Assembly (NCBI RefSeq): GCF_000311745.1
Contig: NZ_HE978532.1
Location: 62,001 to 126,000 of the forward strand
Length of the DNA: 64,000 nucleotides
Source: Anaerococcus obesiensis ph10
GTDB taxonomy: Bacteria; Bacillota; Clostridia; Tissierellales; Peptoniphilaceae
Reading direction: 5' to 3'
In this document: positions 1-6,251 of the stretch, piece by piece
How the letters are laid out: every line of letters begins with the position of its first letter
Position numbering within the stretch: position 1 is the first letter of the stretch
The notes under the pieces: model-generated
The model's database searches: none
Seen by the model: only the letters and a program-made list of their open reading frames with translations
Told to the model about the DNA's origin: nothing
Position numbers and translations under genes: made by a program

Positions 1-464
1 CATTTATAAATACCCAACAAAGCACAATCACTCTTTCTCCAAATCATATTCTTAGACAAATCATACTTTAAAGCAAGACCTCTAATAGTATCATGCTTAT
101 CACTGTGCTTATCAAAAACCCAAAGCCTAAAAACGATAGACTGTAACATATTATCACTAAGCTTAGCAATAGCATTAGAAATTTCCTCACAATCAAGTAG
201 AATCTTTCTTATCTCATCTTCTAAAAATTTAATTTCATCAAGAATATAAGTTATTTTTTCCTCTTGGCTACTCCCACCACCATTAGTAGGATCAGAATCA
301 GACCAACCACAACGGAGCATATCAAGCCTGTCCCTTTTTTCCACAATTTCAGCCTTGATTTCATCAATTAATTTAAGATTTTTTCCATAATTTGAAAGCC
401 TAATCTTTACAATCTCAATATTTTCCCTATGTTTTCTATTTTCCCTAATCTTTTTATAATTCAT
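1..464 (-). CDS. Partial phage late-gene regulator-like protein (ArpU/RinA type)
   Basis: An open frame starts with ATG at 464 behind an AAAGGAGAAGTG ribosome site and runs off the left edge without a stop (154 codons visible). The N-terminal half is rich in charged helices. The C-terminal visible part has an Arg-Gly-Leu-Ala then Tyr-Asp-Leu-Ser-Lys-Asn segment that resembles the sigma-70 region-4-like helix-turn-helix of the RinA/ArpU regulators, which control late transcription in Firmicutes phages. It is the last early gene before the expected packaging module. The family call is by resemblance and position only; the true C-terminus is unseen. Confidence 0.5.
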   Translation of the reverse strand, partial: MNYKKIRENRKHRENIEIVKIRLSNYGKNLKLIDEIKAEIVEKRDRLDMLRCGWSDSDPTNGGGSSQEEKITYILDEIKFLEDEIRKILLDCEEISNAIAKLSDNMLQSIVFRLWVFDKHSDKHDTIRGLALKYDLSKNMIWRKSDCALLGIYK

Positions 465-490
465 CACTTCTCCTTTGAATTTATAAATCA

Positions 491-895
491 CTACCTACCA
501 GAAGAACCAAAACCATTAACACCTCTGTGAGTATTAGTGTTAATCTCCCAAATTTTTACTAAGGGTACAATACTTTCTTTCCTAAATACCAGTTGACCGA
601 TTCTATCTCCTTTTCTAATCTCATAATCATTACCAGTAAGATTTATAATAGAAGCCTTAATCTCTCCCCTATAAGAAGTATCAATAAGACCAAGATTACA
701 TATTAAACCCTTACTAGTATTACCAGACCTTGGTCTTAAATCAGCATAATATCCATCATCTAATTCCAAGAAAACACCAGTAGAAATAGTAGCAGTTTCC
801 ATTGGCTCTAAAACCCTATCCTCCATTGCTCTTACATCATATCCAATATCTCCATCTTTCTTACTTAATATATAAGGTGCTTTGTACTTAATCAT
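491..895 (-). CDS. dut: dUTPase (deoxyuridine 5'-triphosphate nucleotidohydrolase)
   Basis: Hydrolyses dUTP to dUMP and pyrophosphate, keeping uracil out of replicating phage DNA. All trimeric dUTPase motifs are visible: GYDVRA near the N-terminus, PRSG with the following loop, a GLIDTSYRGEI stretch holding the catalytic Asp-x-x-Tyr-Arg-Gly, KGDRIGQLVF, and a C-terminal RGVNGFGSSGR that closes over the active site. The 134-residue length is normal. I chose the ATG at 895 because GGAGG sits six bases upstream; an in-frame start at 922 would add nine residues overlapping the preceding small gene. Dispensable accessory enzyme in many Firmicutes prophage early operons. Confidence 0.95.
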   Translation of the reverse strand: MIKYKAPYILSKKDGDIGYDVRAMEDRVLEPMETATISTGVFLELDDGYYADLRPRSGNTSKGLICNLGLIDTSYRGEIKASIINLTGNDYEIRKGDRIGQLVFRKESIVPLVKIWEINTNTHRGVNGFGSSGR

Positions 896-1049
896 TAAAA
901 ACCTCCTCAAAATTATCATCAATTTTCATTTCGATTTCAGAAATAAAATTTTCAATATCCTTATCCGAAAAATCAAACTTATTTTTCAAAACATAAACAA
1001 CAATCTCCAAAAATAAAGAACAATCATTAATATTTAAAAACTTACTCAT
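888..1049 (-). CDS. Small acidic phage protein (53 aa), unknown function
   Basis: A 53-residue frame starts with ATG inside the last codons of recU and ends eight bases inside dut, so it fits tightly into the operon by overlapping start and stop codons at both ends. The sequence is acidic with helical potential (Leu-Phe-Leu-Glu-Ile-Val-Val, then Glu/Asp/Lys-rich). I do not recognise a family. The overlaps argue that it is translated by coupling with recU. Confidence 0.6.
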   Translation of the reverse strand: MSKFLNINDCSLFLEIVVYVLKNKFDFSDKDIENFISEIEMKIDDNFEEVFND

Positions 1050-1545
1050 ATTTATAATCCAAAAATCTTACACCTTGCCTAAAAATAACCTCATATCGGG
1101 ATAGGTCATCAGCCTTGACATACTTTCTGCCAAATATTTCTTTCATATTTGTCCAAATATTCCAAGGAATAAAAAAATACCTATCCTTAATCCCAATACA
1201 AACTCCAGCAAGACCACCAAGTTTACTTTTAATCTCCAAAACCTCAGCTTGCTTAGAAGAAACCACGTTTTGTTTCATTCTGTCTGTTGTAGTGTACTTT
1301 GCCTCAAAACAAATCGACCTACCACCATCAAGAGTTCCCTCAAAATCAGGATTAGCATTCTTAGTAAACTGCCCCTCAAAACGACCTGCCTTTTTAAGCC
1401 TAATAACCCTAAAAGGCTCATCAATTTTAGAAATATCAGCCTTGCCCTCATCCCTATAATACTTACAAGCCAAATCAATTAATTTCTCAAAATTTTTACC
1501 AAAACCATTTGACTGCAAAGACTTAAAACTTTGGAGATTAGTCAT
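1042..1545 (-). CDS. recU: RecU-family Holliday junction resolvase
   Basis: Cleaves four-way junctions produced by recombination or replication restart. The 167-residue protein shows the RecU pattern: an N-terminal GFGKNFEKLIDL helix, a nuclease core with Pro-Asp-Phe-Glu-Gly and then CFEAKYT (catalytic Asp, Glu and Lys of the PD-(D/E)xK fold), SSKQAEVLE, and FFIPW near the C-terminus. ATG codons exist at 1557, 1548 and 1545; the GAGG ribosome site is spaced correctly only for 1545. It overlaps the 65-aa gene upstream by a few bases and the 53-aa gene downstream. RecU next to SSB and dUTPase is common in prophage early modules. Confidence 0.88.
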   Translation of the reverse strand: MTNLQSFKSLQSNGFGKNFEKLIDLACKYYRDEGKADISKIDEPFRVIRLKKAGRFEGQFTKNANPDFEGTLDGGRSICFEAKYTTTDRMKQNVVSSKQAEVLEIKSKLGGLAGVCIGIKDRYFFIPWNIWTNMKEIFGRKYVKADDLSRYEVIFRQGVRFLDYKYE

Positions 1546-1735
1546 CATCAACCTCATCTAAATTAATTTCAATTAGCTTATAATCATTAATACAACCTCC
1601 AAGCAATGCATCTTTACCAACTTTAGCAAAAGCTTTTGTCTTATCTTTAGATAATATCTTTATACACTCGTTTGAACAATCATAGACCATATATATTTTT
1701 GACTCATCTTCTAAATTATTTTCTTTAGTTTTCAT
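1538..1735 (-). CDS. Small phage protein (65 aa), unknown function
   Basis: A 65-residue acidic protein. Residues about 15-45 (Lys-Ile-Tyr-Met-Val-Tyr-Asp-Cys then Cys-Ile-Lys-Ile) suggest a small beta-sheet domain, and the C-terminus is rich in Asp and Glu. It overlaps the start of recU, so the two are probably co-translated. No family recognised. Confidence 0.6.
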   Translation of the reverse strand: MKTKENNLEDESKIYMVYDCSNECIKILSKDKTKAFAKVGKDALLGGCINDYKLIEINLDEVDDD

Positions 1736-1792
1736 CCTTCCACCTCTAAATTTTTCTTTTTAAATCTTCGTATATTATGCATAAGGTAACAT

Positions 1793-2206
1793 TTATCCAA
1801 TCATCTTGTATATTAAAGACTTATCAATATTATATATTTCTATACATCTTCTAATTAAGATTGGTATGTCTCTCTTAAAAATCTTTACTTTATGCTCATA
1901 TTCAACATTTTTAATATCACTATGAAAACACAATGTTGCACAGACATCTTGAGAATGAAAATTCAGAAGATCAAATCCTGTATAATTATCTTCGGAATAA
2001 AAATCAATACATGCCAAATAGTAAATTAATTTTTCAATTTTCATTCCATCAGCCCTAATTTCACTTATCATTTTTTTCTTTAAAGGTATTTTGTTGTTGT
2101 CATTATCAACACATCCGACATAATCTGCACTTACATAATATTTCAAAGGAAAATCCTCTTTGAAAACCTCGCAAGGAATTTCGTCATAACTTATTTTTAT
2201 TTTCAT
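1793..2206 (-). CDS. Phage protein (137 aa), unknown function
   Basis: A 137-residue soluble protein with a mixed alpha/beta composition and several cysteines spread through the chain rather than in a metal-binding cluster. It lies in the leftward early operon between two small genes, with about 60 bases of untranslated sequence downstream. No transmembrane segment or helix-turn-helix is visible and I do not recognise the family. Confidence 0.6.
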   Translation of the reverse strand: MKIKISYDEIPCEVFKEDFPLKYYVSADYVGCVDNDNNKIPLKKKMISEIRADGMKIEKLIYYLACIDFYSEDNYTGFDLLNFHSQDVCATLCFHSDIKNVEYEHKVKIFKRDIPILIRRCIEIYNIDKSLIYKMIG

Positions 2207-2215
2207 TTCTCAACC

Positions 2216-2386
2216 TCAATAACTTAGTGTTACAAAAACTGTATCATCTTCATATAAATTATCCGCATCTAATGCGTCTAAAAAGGTGTGAGTTCCGCCG
2301 TTTATTCTTTCTTCAAACAAATCAAATTTCAATTCACTTTCTGGGTGAAAATCTTTAAACCAGTCTAAAAAATCTTTTACTTTCAT
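2216..2386 (-). CDS. Small acidic phage protein (56 aa)
   Basis: The ATG at 2386 is preceded by GGAGATTGCAGA, a better start than the one at 2416. The protein begins MKVKDFLDWFKD and ends in an Asp-Thr-Val-Phe-Val-Thr-Leu-Ser segment. This layout resembles small phage proteins of about 55 residues that start with MTVKELIEKL-like helices. Function unknown. Confidence 0.6.
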   Translation of the reverse strand: MKVKDFLDWFKDFHPESELKFDLFEERINGGTHTFLDALDADNLYEDDTVFVTLSY

Positions 2387-2406
2387 TCTGCAATCTCCAT
2401 TTTCTT

Positions 2407-2535
2407 TTAAAACCAATCATAAAATAATTCTAGTATCTTAACTATCAGCAATGCTGAAATCCATATATACGCCACTAATAATATCGATATTACAAGTATA
2501 AGCATAAGTAAAACCATAATATTAAAACTTGTCAC
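2407..2535 (-). CDS. Small membrane protein (42 aa, GTG start)
   Basis: A 42-residue frame starts with GTG overlapping the stop of the 27-aa gene (GTGA) and has AAGGA seven bases upstream. It is almost entirely hydrophobic: one long transmembrane helix (Met-Val-Leu-Leu-Met-Leu-Ile-Leu-Val) followed by a second shorter hydrophobic stretch. An internal ATG at 2517 is an alternative start. Such tiny membrane proteins are common in phage early operons, but the role is unknown. Confidence 0.5.
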   Translation of the reverse strand: MTSFNIMVLLMLILVISILLVAYIWISALLIVKILELFYDWF

Positions 2536-2615
2536 TTGTTCATCCTTAAACCCTTGTATTTTTTAAATCCATATTTTTCATATTCTTTAACATCTTTAGT
2601 TGGTTTTAGTGTCAT
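2532..2615 (-). CDS. Very short phage protein (27 aa), possibly truncated
   Basis: The frame starts at ATG 2615 in an ATGA overlap with the upstream gene and has a purine-rich ribosome site. Its sequence (MTLKPTKD then EYEKYGFKK) resembles the N-terminus of longer phage proteins of about 50 residues as I remember them, so it may be a shortened relative. The evidence is start/stop coupling on both sides only. Confidence 0.4.
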   Translation of the reverse strand: MTLKPTKDVKEYEKYGFKKYKGLRMNK

Positions 2616-2800
2616 TCTTCCACCTCTACAAACATTAGATATTTAATTTCAGATGTTGATATAAAAGCAACAACTTCATAGTCATTTTTTTCGTGAATAA
2701 TCTCCAAATAACAAAATCCGTTATCTTCAATTCTAAAAACATTTGCATCAAACATACATTGCTTTTCATCTTTAAATACAACTTTAATCATTGTTCTCAT
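2612..2800 (-). CDS. Small phage protein of a repeated family (62 aa)
   Basis: A 62-residue protein with the pattern: short beta strand, charged turn, Met-Phe-Asp-Ala, Phe-Arg-Ile, a Gly-containing hairpin, Leu-Glu-Ile-Ile, then a C-terminal Glu-Ile-Lys-Tyr helix. Two other genes in this operon (2993-3160 and 4437-4625) share this layout, suggesting a small paralogous family. The start at 2800 follows GGAGGTGGAAGA. Function unknown. Confidence 0.65.
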   Translation of the reverse strand: MRTMIKVVFKDEKQCMFDANVFRIEDNGFCYLEIIHEKNDYEVVAFISTSEIKYLMFVEVEE

Positions 2801-2985
2801 TCTTCCACCTCCACAACTTCCACCTTATAATCTTTAATATTTAAGCCTTTCTTTTGACTTCTCATCTTAGAGTAAATAGTCATTTCATGCTTACCAGAAT
2901 CTATAGCTAATTCCTTAATAGTCCTGCCAACAGCAATAGGCCGTTCCAATTCATCTGCCGTAACCATAAAATATAATCTTTCCAT
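2797..2985 (-). CDS. Small helix-turn-helix-like phage protein (62 aa)
   Basis: The ATG at 2985 has AGGTGGG immediately upstream and is preferred over an upstream in-frame start that would overlap the neighbouring gene by about 50 bases. The middle of the protein (Thr-Ile-Lys-Glu-Leu-Ala, then Met-Thr-Ile-Tyr-Ser-Lys-Met) fits a helix-turn-helix, and the tail ends in a beta strand plus acidic residues. Similar small phage proteins are annotated as putative DNA-binding. It overlaps the next gene by four bases (ATGA). Confidence 0.55.
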   Translation of the reverse strand: MERLYFMVTADELERPIAVGRTIKELAIDSGKHEMTIYSKMRSQKKGLNIKDYKVEVVEVEE

Positions 2986-2992
2986 AACCCAC

Positions 2993-3160
2993 CTAAATCT
3001 TATAATATGCAAACCAATATTTAATTTCTGACAACTTTGCAATTCTAATACATGTTAGTCCTTCACAAAATTCTATCGTCCCTTTTTCTATAAAAACCAG
3101 ATAGCTTTCTACCAAAAACATTTCTCTTTTGCCGTCATTGAATACAATAACCAAACACAT
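2993..3160 (-). CDS. Small phage protein of a repeated family (55 aa)
   Basis: A 55-residue frame from ATG 3160 to TAG 2993 fills the gap between ssb and the 62-aa gene. It shares the small beta-sheet pattern of the 2612-2800 and 4437-4625 proteins (Val-Phe-Asn-Asp-Gly-Lys-Arg-Glu-Met-Phe, a hairpin, then Leu-Ser-Glu-Ile-Lys-Tyr-Trp). The Ser-Glu-Ile-Lys-Tyr match to the 62-aa paralogue is the clearest link. Function unknown. Confidence 0.55.
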   Translation of the reverse strand: MCLVIVFNDGKREMFLVESYLVFIEKGTIEFCEGLTCIRIAKLSEIKYWFAYYKI

Positions 3161-3175
3161 ATTAAATCTACTAAA

Positions 3176-3622
3176 CTAAAAAGGAATATTATCATCCTCA
3201 ATCTCCACAAAATCATCATCAAAATAATCATCAATGTTAGTTATATTGTTATAGGCACTAGCCTTATTATTATCTCCACTAGATTTTGTATTTAAAAATC
3301 TTACTCTATCAGCTCTAACATCAGTTGTATAAACCATCTTTCCGTCTTTATCTTTGTATGAACCTGTTTGGATTTTACCAACAATAGCACACAATGAGCC
3401 TTTTTGTAGATACTTTGAACAAACTTCTCCCATCTTGCCCCATACAACTATTCTTGGAAAATCTGCCGTAGGATAATTATTTGCAATAGCTTCTTCTCTT
3501 TTTTCTTTGCTCATTTCCCTATCTACTGCAAGGGTAAAAGAACAGACAGCCATACTAGATTTTGTATATTTAAGTTCAGGAGCTCTTGTAAGCCTACCTA
3601 CTAGAGTTAAATTATTAATCAT
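3176..3622 (-). CDS. ssb: Phage single-stranded DNA-binding protein
   Basis: Coats single-stranded DNA during phage replication and recombination. The 148-residue protein has a complete OB fold (residues about 1-110) starting MINNLTLVGRLTRAPELKYT and containing FTLAVDR, DFPRIVVWG, KGSLCAIVGKIQTGSY and TTDVRADRVRFL. A low-complexity acidic linker follows, ending in DDNIPF, the tail that recruits replication and repair proteins. It is closely related to the chromosomal ssb at 18775-19302, with shorter linker. It lies in the operon ahead of recU and dut and probably works with the Rep protein at 5001-5816. Confidence 0.95.
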   Translation of the reverse strand: MINNLTLVGRLTRAPELKYTKSSMAVCSFTLAVDREMSKEKREEAIANNYPTADFPRIVVWGKMGEVCSKYLQKGSLCAIVGKIQTGSYKDKDGKMVYTTDVRADRVRFLNTKSSGDNNKASAYNNITNIDDYFDDDFVEIEDDNIPF

Positions 3623-3860
3623 CTATTTTTCCCCATTCATAATTTTTTTCCAACTCATCTACAGCCTTATTAAATTTCCCAAGACAAATCTTTCCAACAG
3701 GTTCAATTAATGGTAAATTAATCACACCATCTTTATCTTCACGTATTTCCCTTGCGTTTTCCAAATAAGTATCAATACTAGCTTGAATAAATCCAATTTC
3801 TATAGGATTAAATTCTACACTAACAACCATATCTTTTACATCATTCACTTTCTTTTTCAT
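3615..3860 (-). CDS. Phage protein (81 aa), unknown function
   Basis: Start chosen at ATG 3860, which follows GTGGGGAAAAAAG; the alternative ATG at 3884 has no ribosome site. The protein is helical and charged, with a Pro-Ile-Glu-Ile-Gly-Phe-Ile-Gln segment and a Lys-rich N-terminus. It overlaps the start of ssb by eight bases. No family recognised. Confidence 0.6.
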   Translation of the reverse strand: MKKKVNDVKDMVVSVEFNPIEIGFIQASIDTYLENAREIREDKDGVINLPLIEPVGKICLGKFNKAVDELEKNYEWGKIDD

Positions 3861-3876
3861 CTTTTTTCCCCACTTT

Positions 3877-4074
3877 TCAACCATCTATTAATTTTTTATA
3901 CATTTTTAATATTTCAGTAAGATCTTTTTCTGCATCATCTAATTTGATGTTAAGTTCGATTTTCACTATATCATCATCTGCATTTTCTATTTTCTTTTTC
4001 AATTCTTCGATATATGTTGGTAAAAAAGTTTTTGCCCAATAATACGCCTTTCTATCTAATTGCCATTTTTTCAT
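3877..4074 (-). CDS. Small helical phage protein (65 aa)
   Basis: Starts at ATG 4074 (MKKWQLDRKAYYWAKTF) behind GGAAGAGGA, overlapping the stop of the TTG-started gene upstream as ATGA. The rest is a charged amphipathic helix with heptad-like spacing (Ile-Glu-Glu-Leu-Lys-Lys-Lys-Ile-Glu), suggesting a coiled coil or helical hairpin. Function unknown. Confidence 0.6.
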   Translation of the reverse strand: MKKWQLDRKAYYWAKTFLPTYIEELKKKIENADDDIVKIELNIKLDDAEKDLTEILKMYKKLIDG

Positions 4075-4250
4075 TCCTCTTCCTCCACTTCTTTCAAACA
4101 AATACCAATCTCCCTCAAATCAAACTGATATTCCTTAACACAAATAATAGTTGATTTCTCATCTTGCCTTATACTTACATAAATCTTTTTAGGTCTTCCA
4201 AAACCCTTAAATAAATTATCAAAAAATCTCTTAGTTTTAATCTTTAACAA
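4071..4250 (-). CDS. Small phage protein (59 aa, TTG start)
   Basis: A frame of 59 residues begins with TTG at 4250, five bases behind a GAGGAGA ribosome site, and ends in an ATGA overlap with the next gene. It starts basic (MLKIKTKRFFDNLFKGFGRPKK) and ends acidic (KEVEEEE). The good ribosome site and tight coupling support translation despite the weak start codon. Family unknown. Confidence 0.55.
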   Translation of the reverse strand: MLKIKTKRFFDNLFKGFGRPKKIYVSIRQDEKSTIICVKEYQFDLREIGICLKEVEEEE

Positions 4251-4263
4251 AATATCTCCTCTT

Positions 4264-4437
4264 TCAAAACCTATAAACTATAATTCCAACAAACGCCAAT
4301 GCTGATAATTGCCCAAATACTAATCCAAAATCAAACTTAGAAAAACTTAATTTTATTTTTCCAAGTCTTTTAAAGCCAAAATAGCACAGGTCACAAATAA
4401 CCAGCATAATAATTAATCTTTTAATAAGTAAAGGCAC
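4264..4437 (-). CDS. Small two-helix membrane protein (57 aa, GTG start)
   Basis: The GTG at 4437 lies six bases after GGAGGG, and its first base is shared with the stop codon of the upstream gene. The 57 residues form two hydrophobic helices (Leu-Ile-Ile-Met-Leu-Val-Ile-Cys and Phe-Gly-Leu-Val-Phe-Gly to Ile-Ile-Val-Tyr) joined by a basic loop. Possible roles such as superinfection exclusion or membrane recruitment are guesses. Confidence 0.55.
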   Translation of the reverse strand: MPLLIKRLIIMLVICDLCYFGFKRLGKIKLSFSKFDFGLVFGQLSALAFVGIIVYRF

Positions 4438-4625
4438 TATAAACCCTCCACATAATTTTTAAAATCTCCAGAATATTCAATATCGTCAAACACTTCTTCT
4501 TCCCCATTCCTATTTATAATCTCCAAATGAGCATATCCATCTACTACTTCAACTCTACAAATCCTAAAAAAGTCAGTATTTAAATATGTGGTTGAATCAT
4601 CTAAACTTTTAATTTTTATAAACAT
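4437..4625 (-). CDS. Small phage protein of a repeated family (62 aa)
   Basis: A 62-residue protein sharing the layout of the 2612-2800 gene: a first strand MFIKIKSLDDS, then Asp-Phe-Phe-Arg-Ile, a Gly-Tyr-Ala-His-Leu-Glu-Ile-Ile strand and an acidic C-terminal half. The Phe-Arg-Ile and Leu-Glu-Ile-Ile matches support paralogy. It starts at ATG 4625 after GGGGGAAGAA. Function unknown. Confidence 0.65.
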   Translation of the reverse strand: MFIKIKSLDDSTTYLNTDFFRICRVEVVDGYAHLEIINRNGEEEVFDDIEYSGDFKNYVEGL

Positions 4626-4634
4626 TTCTTCCCC

Positions 4635-4991
4635 CTAATCAAAAAAATCCAATTGCCCATCATCAATCTTGCCAATTTTTATACACTTACCTGAAAGCTC
4701 TATAGCCATATTATCTGTATCACTAGCTCCCTTATCAGAAAAAGACTTTTTAAGGCTTGATTTTACATTAAAAGTAATAACTGGTTTTACAAAAGGTTTT
4801 ATCTCAAAATCATTACCTTCTCTTGGTATCTTTATTTCATCTTCAACAGTAGATAGGGAAATTTTTATATCTATATCTCCAGAATAAAATTCCCCCTTTA
4901 AAATTTTTACCATCACTACATTTAAATGGCTGTCACAGGTTGCAAGAAAGTCCTCAAACAAATTCGGGTTTAAAATACTAAATCTTTCCAT
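4635..4991 (-). CDS. Phage protein (118 aa), possible replication-associated factor
   Basis: A 118-residue beta-rich protein beginning MERFSILNPNLFEDF and ending GKIDDGQLDFFD. The middle carries alternating strands (Val-Val-Met-Val-Lys-Ile, Ile-Asp-Ile-Lys-Ile-Ser-Leu, Val-Ile-Thr-Phe-Asn-Val). It recalls the small phage proteins sometimes annotated as replication terminator proteins, which sit next to replication genes, but the match is weak. It is directly downstream of the Rep gene. Confidence 0.5.
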   Translation of the reverse strand: MERFSILNPNLFEDFLATCDSHLNVVMVKILKGEFYSGDIDIKISLSTVEDEIKIPREGNDFEIKPFVKPVITFNVKSSLKKSFSDKGASDTDNMAIELSGKCIKIGKIDDGQLDFFD

Positions 4992-5000
4992 CTTTTTCTC

Positions 5001-5816
5001 CTAACATAATCTCTTTCTCAATTTTAAATATATTGACCACCCAGTAAAATCATTGTAAGTAGCTACTATTCCATTATCTTTATCGGTAATCTTGTAACCC
5101 TTATATATCTTCTCCCACCTTTTTGTATCATAAGGATCTAGTGCATACTCTATTAATCTTTTCCTGGAATACTTGTGGTCATTAGTTCTTATATATGGTC
5201 TTTCTAAATTTTTACTACAAGACCATCTTCTCCTATAGGTACAATGCCTAGCCAAATAATTTGCCAAGCCCAAAATACCTGTATTCACATCTTCTTGAAT
5301 TCTTTTACTATTAGCATAACCAATAGTATCTCCAATCTTTTCTCCCTTTTTTCTTTTTCTCCTCCATAAATTTTCAATCTCATCTCTACCCAAGGAACTT
5401 TTTATAAGCAAGTGATGATGAAACCTAATTGATTCGTCTTTACTTTTCTTTTCAGAAGTAACTACTATATATTTAAATTCAGGATCTAATCCCAAAGTTT
5501 TTATCCTTCTTCTAATCCTTAGAAAAAAATTAGTCATCTCCTTAGTAGCCTTATCATAAGACTTGGGTAAGTATTTATCCTTATAGGTAAGAGTTAAAAA
5601 TATATCCCCTTCTCCAAAATTTGTTTCAGCAAGCCATATAAATTTTCTTCTAGCATTTTTATCATTAAGCTTATCCTGTTTTGGTAGAGATACTTTTTTC
5701 TTTTTGCTCCTCTTAGATTTTTTCTTGTCAAGTTGATTTTCATTCAAAGAATATAGGTCAACTTCCATATATTTTTTTCCACAAACTATTTTCTTTTCTC
5801 TAATAAAATTTCTCAT
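5001..5816 (-). CDS. HUH-endonuclease rolling-circle replication initiator (Rep)
   Basis: Predicted to nick one DNA strand at an origin and start rolling-circle synthesis. The three HUH Rep motifs are visible: motif 1 FLTLTY near residue 100, the metal-binding motif RFHHHLLI near 160 and a tyrosine-containing helix in the YANSKRI to NYLARHCTY region near 190-220. The N-terminus is very basic (Lys/Arg-rich, residues 30-45). The length of 271 residues fits Reps of inovirus, microvirus and small-plasmid type. I chose ATG 5816 after GAGG; an upstream GTG at 5831 adds five residues. No helicase loader or DNA polymerase is seen nearby, so this may be the element's only initiator. Confidence 0.8.
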   Translation of the reverse strand: MRNFIREKKIVCGKKYMEVDLYSLNENQLDKKKSKRSKKKKVSLPKQDKLNDKNARRKFIWLAETNFGEGDIFLTLTYKDKYLPKSYDKATKEMTNFFLRIRRRIKTLGLDPEFKYIVVTSEKKSKDESIRFHHHLLIKSSLGRDEIENLWRRKRKKGEKIGDTIGYANSKRIQEDVNTGILGLANYLARHCTYRRRWSCSKNLERPYIRTNDHKYSRKRLIEYALDPYDTKRWEKIYKGYKITDKDNGIVATYNDFTGWSIYLKLRKRLC

Positions 5817-5868
5817 ATAATAATTCCTCACGAATGTCGCAAAAGATAATACCCATTACAAGCACCTA

Positions 5869-5888
5869 AAGGAAGTAGAAACTTCCTT
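5869..5888. repeat. Perfect inverted repeat upstream of rep
   Basis: AAGGAAGT-AGAA-ACTTCCTT forms an 8-bp stem with a 4-base loop about 55 bases upstream of the Rep start. Cruciforms of this size are typical of double-strand origins cut by HUH nucleases, so it is a candidate origin element. No nick site consensus was identified. Confidence 0.45.
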
Positions 5889-5907
5889 GAAAAATAGACA
5901 AAATCCC

Positions 5908-5987
5908 TTGCAAAAAGAATTTCCAGAGGTATATTATATATGAGGATATACACACTGGATGAGGTCAATCGACCTCATTCTTTTTTT
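5908..5987 (+). ncRNA. Candidate short antisense RNA in the rep leader
   Basis: On the + strand a TTGCAA (5908-5913), an 18-base spacer and TATTAT (5932-5937) are followed within about 20 bases by a perfect hairpin, ATGAGGTC-AATC-GACCTCAT (5959-5978), and a run of seven T residues. This would give a terminated transcript of roughly 45 bases antisense to the untranslated leader of the Rep mRNA. The arrangement matches counter-transcribed RNAs that limit Rep synthesis in rolling-circle plasmids. Expression is not shown. The hairpin may alternatively belong to the origin. Confidence 0.45.
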
Positions 5988-6021
5988 GCACAAAATCTAC
6001 AACTAATTTTTAAAATATCTT

Positions 6022-6237
6022 TTAAATAAATCTTTCAATGTCTCCCTTAAAGATTCCCCTTCTTTTTAATTCACATAAGACTAAAAAGTGCATATCAAAA
6101 CAATCTTCATTACAACCATTCTTTCTAGGATTAATTCCAGAGCCAACCCCATTTAAATACTCCCCAAGAGAAATAACATCCTCATCATCTACATTTACTA
6201 AATTTTTCATAAACATAACTTGATTTTCTATTTTCAT
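6022..6237 (-). CDS. Small phage protein (71 aa), unknown function
   Basis: Start chosen at ATG 6237 with GGAG seven bases upstream; the in-frame TTG at 6243 is too close to that site. The protein contains a Cys-Asn-Glu-Asp-Cys segment and ends in a Leu-Cys-Glu-Leu-Lys-Arg-Arg-Gly-Ile-Phe-Lys helix that could be a winged-helix or recognition element. Last gene before the rep leader region. Family not recognised. Confidence 0.55.
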   Translation of the reverse strand: MKIENQVMFMKNLVNVDDEDVISLGEYLNGVGSGINPRKNGCNEDCFDMHFLVLCELKRRGIFKGDIERFI

Positions 6238-6251
6238 AAACAATCTCCAAT

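Noticed and set aside
1115-1482. Rightward open frames of 114 and 77 codons over the recU gene
   Set aside because: They lie entirely opposite recU, which has full RecU motifs, and have no ribosome sites.
5959-5987. Terminator for the phage early operon
   Set aside because: The T run is on the + strand only, so it cannot terminate the leftward operon; it fits a + strand transcript instead.
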